A stretch of DNA of 64,000 bases. Origin: Allodiplogaster sudhausi. Taxonomy: Eukaryota; Nematoda; Chromadorea; Rhabditida; Diplogasteridae. The notes beneath the pieces were generated by a model that was given only the letters and a program-made list of their open reading frames with translations, was not told where the DNA came from and did no database searches. The translations under genes were made by a program, and so were the position numbers. Each line of letters begins with the position of its first letter. Within the stretch, counting starts at the first letter, position 1. Shown in pieces: positions 61,547 through 64,000 of the stretch. The stretch covers positions 7,787,001-7,851,000 of the forward strand of contig CALZFC010000001.1 in NCBI GenBank assembly GCA_945643635.1, in the 5' to 3' direction.

Positions 61547-62111
61547 TCAAGGGTTGTACTCAATGGGGAGGTTCTTGCGGCGGACCATTCCATCGCCCTG
61601 GAACCACTCGCGGCGGAACTGCTTGGCAGCGCCATCCGGGGTGTTGGTCCACTCGATGGTGATGCGATCGTTGTTCGTGTCCTCCTACAAACTATTTTTT
61701 ATTATCAGTGTATTTTAAACAACTGTATAAATATTAAAAATTCTTGATTAAAAATTTATGCTGGTAGTTAAAGATTATCTACAGTACCTGTCCATAGGCG
61801 AAGGCGTCGCAGGACACAGCAACGAGTACGGGCTCCTTGGGGTCGAGGACTCCGCTGGCCGGGTCGACACCGAGACGCTTCATGTTAGTGGTCTTGAAGG
61901 CCCAGCCGATGCGACGGGCAGAGCTGTTGATCACCTGTAATTGAACGACTAAGTTAATTAAATGTAGGTAATTAATTTAATCTTACGAAACAAGACTATA
62001 CATAGGAACAACCTTGATGTGGTAGGTGTGCTTGTCGTCGTAGGGCGCGTTGAAGACGACCTTGGCGTTGGGCTGAGTGGCGATGTCGCCGGGAGCAAGG
62101 GACTGGGCCAT
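61547..62111 (-). CDS. msp: Major sperm protein, copy 4
   Basis: Exons 62013-62111, 61788-61934 and 61547-61684; 127 residues identical in layout to the other copies, with intact frame and GT-AG introns. The first intron is shorter (78 bp) than in the others. Upstream, homology to the other MSP leaders stops about 17 bp before the ATG (CTTGGAGGAGG then TTCTTTCAAC), and the TATAAAAGGGGC block is missing, so expression from its own promoter is doubtful. Divergent from copy 5. Confidence 0.93.
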
Positions 62112-62358
62112 GCCTTGGAGGAGGTTCTTTCAACTTTTTGCAAAATTTTGAAACTTTGAGTTCAACACAGTGATAATCATTTTCCATACATCCAGCATAG
62201 TTCAACAAATGCAAATATTCCAGCCAGTTTTGCGTCTTCTCTTCGAAAAGTGCTGGAACTTTGAACTCTGTTCCGTGATATTGCGAACATTCCACGAAAT
62301 TTCCATGTTGATCATCGCACTTTTTGAAATCATGAAAATTTTGCAGCTGAGAAAATCA

Positions 62359-62365
62359 TATAAAA
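62359..62365 (+). promoter_or_regulatory. TATA box of MSP copy 5
   Basis: TATAAAA in CATATAAAAGGGGCTTGCC, 83 bp before the ATG, preceded by ATGAAAATTTTGCAGCTGAG as in copies 1 and 3. Confidence 0.65.
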
Positions 62366-62447
62366 GGGGCTTGCCAGATGCATTTCAATCAGTCGTTGAC
62401 TGTGCTTCTCTGCTCGCCTCTCCACTTCTCTTCTCCTCCTCCAAGGC

Positions 62448-63054
62448 ATGGCCCAGTCCCTTGCTCCCGGCGACATCGCCACTCAGCCCAACGCCAAGGT
62501 CGTCTTCAACGCGCCCTACGACGACAAGCACACCTACCACATCAAGGTTTGACTTTATTAATGTGGCCTTGTTAAGCAGATTATCTAAAAATATATTTAT
62601 TTATAATTATTTAAAATAACAACGTTGAGTTAACTTATTCATTCAATTACAGGTGATCAACAGCTCTGCCCGTCGCATCGGCTGGGCCTTCAAGACCACG
62701 AACATGAAGCGTCTCGGTGTCGACCCGGCCAGCGGAGTCCTCGACCCCAAGGAGCCCGTCCTCGTTGCTGTCTCCTGCGACGCCTTCGCCTATGGGCAGG
62801 TACTGTAGATATTCTTTAGTTACCAGCATAAATTGTTGATCGTTCTAAATTTAGTTATTCAAATTCAATTAATTACTTAGAAATATCGCACTTTTACAAC
62901 TAAAAATAATTTGCAGGAGGACACGAACAACGACCGCATCACCATCGAGTGGACGAACACCCCCGACGGCGCCGCCAAGCAGTTCCGCCGCAAGTGGTTC
63001 CAGGGCGACGGCATGGTCCGCCGCAAGAACCTCCCCATTGAGTACAGCCCTTGA
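62448..63054 (+). CDS. msp: Major sperm protein, copy 5
   Basis: Exons 62448-62546, 62653-62799 and 62917-63054; 127 residues. Two substitutions set it apart near the C-terminus: RRKWFQG where the others have RREWFQG (charge reversal), and IEYSP where the others end IEYNP. Frame, introns and promoter are intact. 336 bp separate it from copy 4. Confidence 0.95.
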
Positions 63055-64000
63055 AGGGTTCCTGATGCGTCTCTTCACTCTCTATTTTCGCACACCCTCT
63101 TCGCCCTATCTCTTTCCCCTACGGCAGATAAAACCTCCTATTTATATGCAGTGTTCACAGTAAAATTCTATTAATAAAAAAAACTATTAAACTGCATTAT
63201 TATTGTAAGATGTTGTAATTAGTTGAATTATAGTTTGAAAAGTCATGAAAAATGTGCAATTAATAAGTTCGCATGTACTTTTACATGAAGGAAACAAAAT
63301 ACATTATCTAATTTTGTACTTATTTCGTCTCTTTGCACTTTTCCACCATTTGGAGTCCTTTATAAAAGTTCCAAATTATGAAAGAGCAAACTGTTAGTTA
63401 ATGGATCACTGAAGATTCATAATTAAAACAAATTAATCACGATACAGGGGATTGTTGATGTGGGGGTTACGAATATAATGTTCATATCGCGTGGCTAAGT
63501 CATTTCAAAGAGTTACAGGAGCTCTGAAGGCAAATCATTTGTCTTTTGCCGAGTGTGGGTAACGTTATGGGTTGGCGATACCGTAGCCATCGCAAATGCA
63601 AAACCTGCTCGAATGACAAATTGTCACAACCTTTTCGACGGAAATATGCAAAATGGTTGCTATTTTCGTGTTTCTCGTACTCATTAACCTCCCTGAAGTG
63701 AATCTGGGGGTTAAAATTTTTTTGAAATTTTTTTACTGGAGCAGGAGTAACTGAAATATTTTTTTTAGAATAATCCAAATTAACTTCATATCTTTGCATA
63801 TTTCTTTTTTTTTTAACTTTAATTTCTACTTCAATCATATCTTAGACATTGAATACAGACATTATAACTATAAAAATTAAAAATAAATCAAAAGTAATTG
63901 ATAAGAGAACAAGAATCACCCTAATCTGCTAGCTTTCCTCTTTTTTGGCGGGTTCTTCTTCTACACCTCCTCCTTCCTATTTTCGCTCTTCTTCAGTGCT
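63055..64000. other. Gene-free end of the window
   Basis: MSP copy 5 3' untranslated region with AATAAA near 63174, then AT-rich DNA. A minus-strand frame at 63500-63838 has no recognisable features and is probably chance. Confidence 0.5.

Overview
The window is nuclear DNA of a nematode, probably rhabditid or diplogastrid-like. Three things show this. There are five major sperm protein (MSP) genes. An exact copy of the 22-nt nematode spliced leader SL1 is present at 53964-53985. Genes are split by many short GT-AG introns with TTTCAG-type acceptors. CT/GA microsatellites are everywhere and create many spurious Arg-Glu or Ser-Leu repeat ORFs. I do not name a species.

Layout. 1-890 (-): 3' part of a nematode 7TM chemoreceptor gene. 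3656-4233 (-): first MSP gene. 5300-8529: decayed, tandemly duplicated rps-23 exons with a 466-bp hAT-type MITE. 9791-11213 (+): exons of unrecognised genes. 11623-12963 (+): intact four-exon Tc1-like transposase gene. 13897-23276: near-perfect inverted duplication with 4.6-kb arms, a 191-bp spacer, an rps-23 5' pseudogene exon and a nuclear-receptor zinc-finger exon in each arm. 22580-30119 (+): nhr-23/ROR-type nuclear receptor, with a 4.5-kb Tc/mariner-like element carrying a nested hAT transposon in one intron. 30688-32395: divergent MSP pair. 34666-38419 (+): 17-exon carboxylesterase with a GPI-type tail. 40164-42996 (+): second chemoreceptor, an inverted paralogue of the one at the left edge. 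44120-53046 (-): quiescin sulfhydryl oxidase (QSOX)-like gene with introns full of transposons. 53391-60416: three elements stacked end to end. 61547-63054: second divergent MSP pair.

The genes do not form a pathway. The MSPs are sperm cytoskeletal and signalling proteins, nhr-23 belongs to a moulting and spermatogenesis regulator family, QSOX makes disulfides in the secretory path, the esterase is probably at the cell surface, and the chemoreceptors are sensory.

The most unusual signal is in the non-autonomous DNA transposons. Several carry pieces resembling small-RNA genes: an exact SL1 leader followed by GT sits in the loop of one Tc-type MITE, and tRNA-like modules with Pol III A/B boxes sit inside at least three other inverted-repeat elements. 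Other notable points are the 9.4-kb palindrome that ends inside a transposon terminal repeat, five-unit heat-shock elements in a QSOX intron and near an MSP gene, and two GC-AG introns in the esterase.
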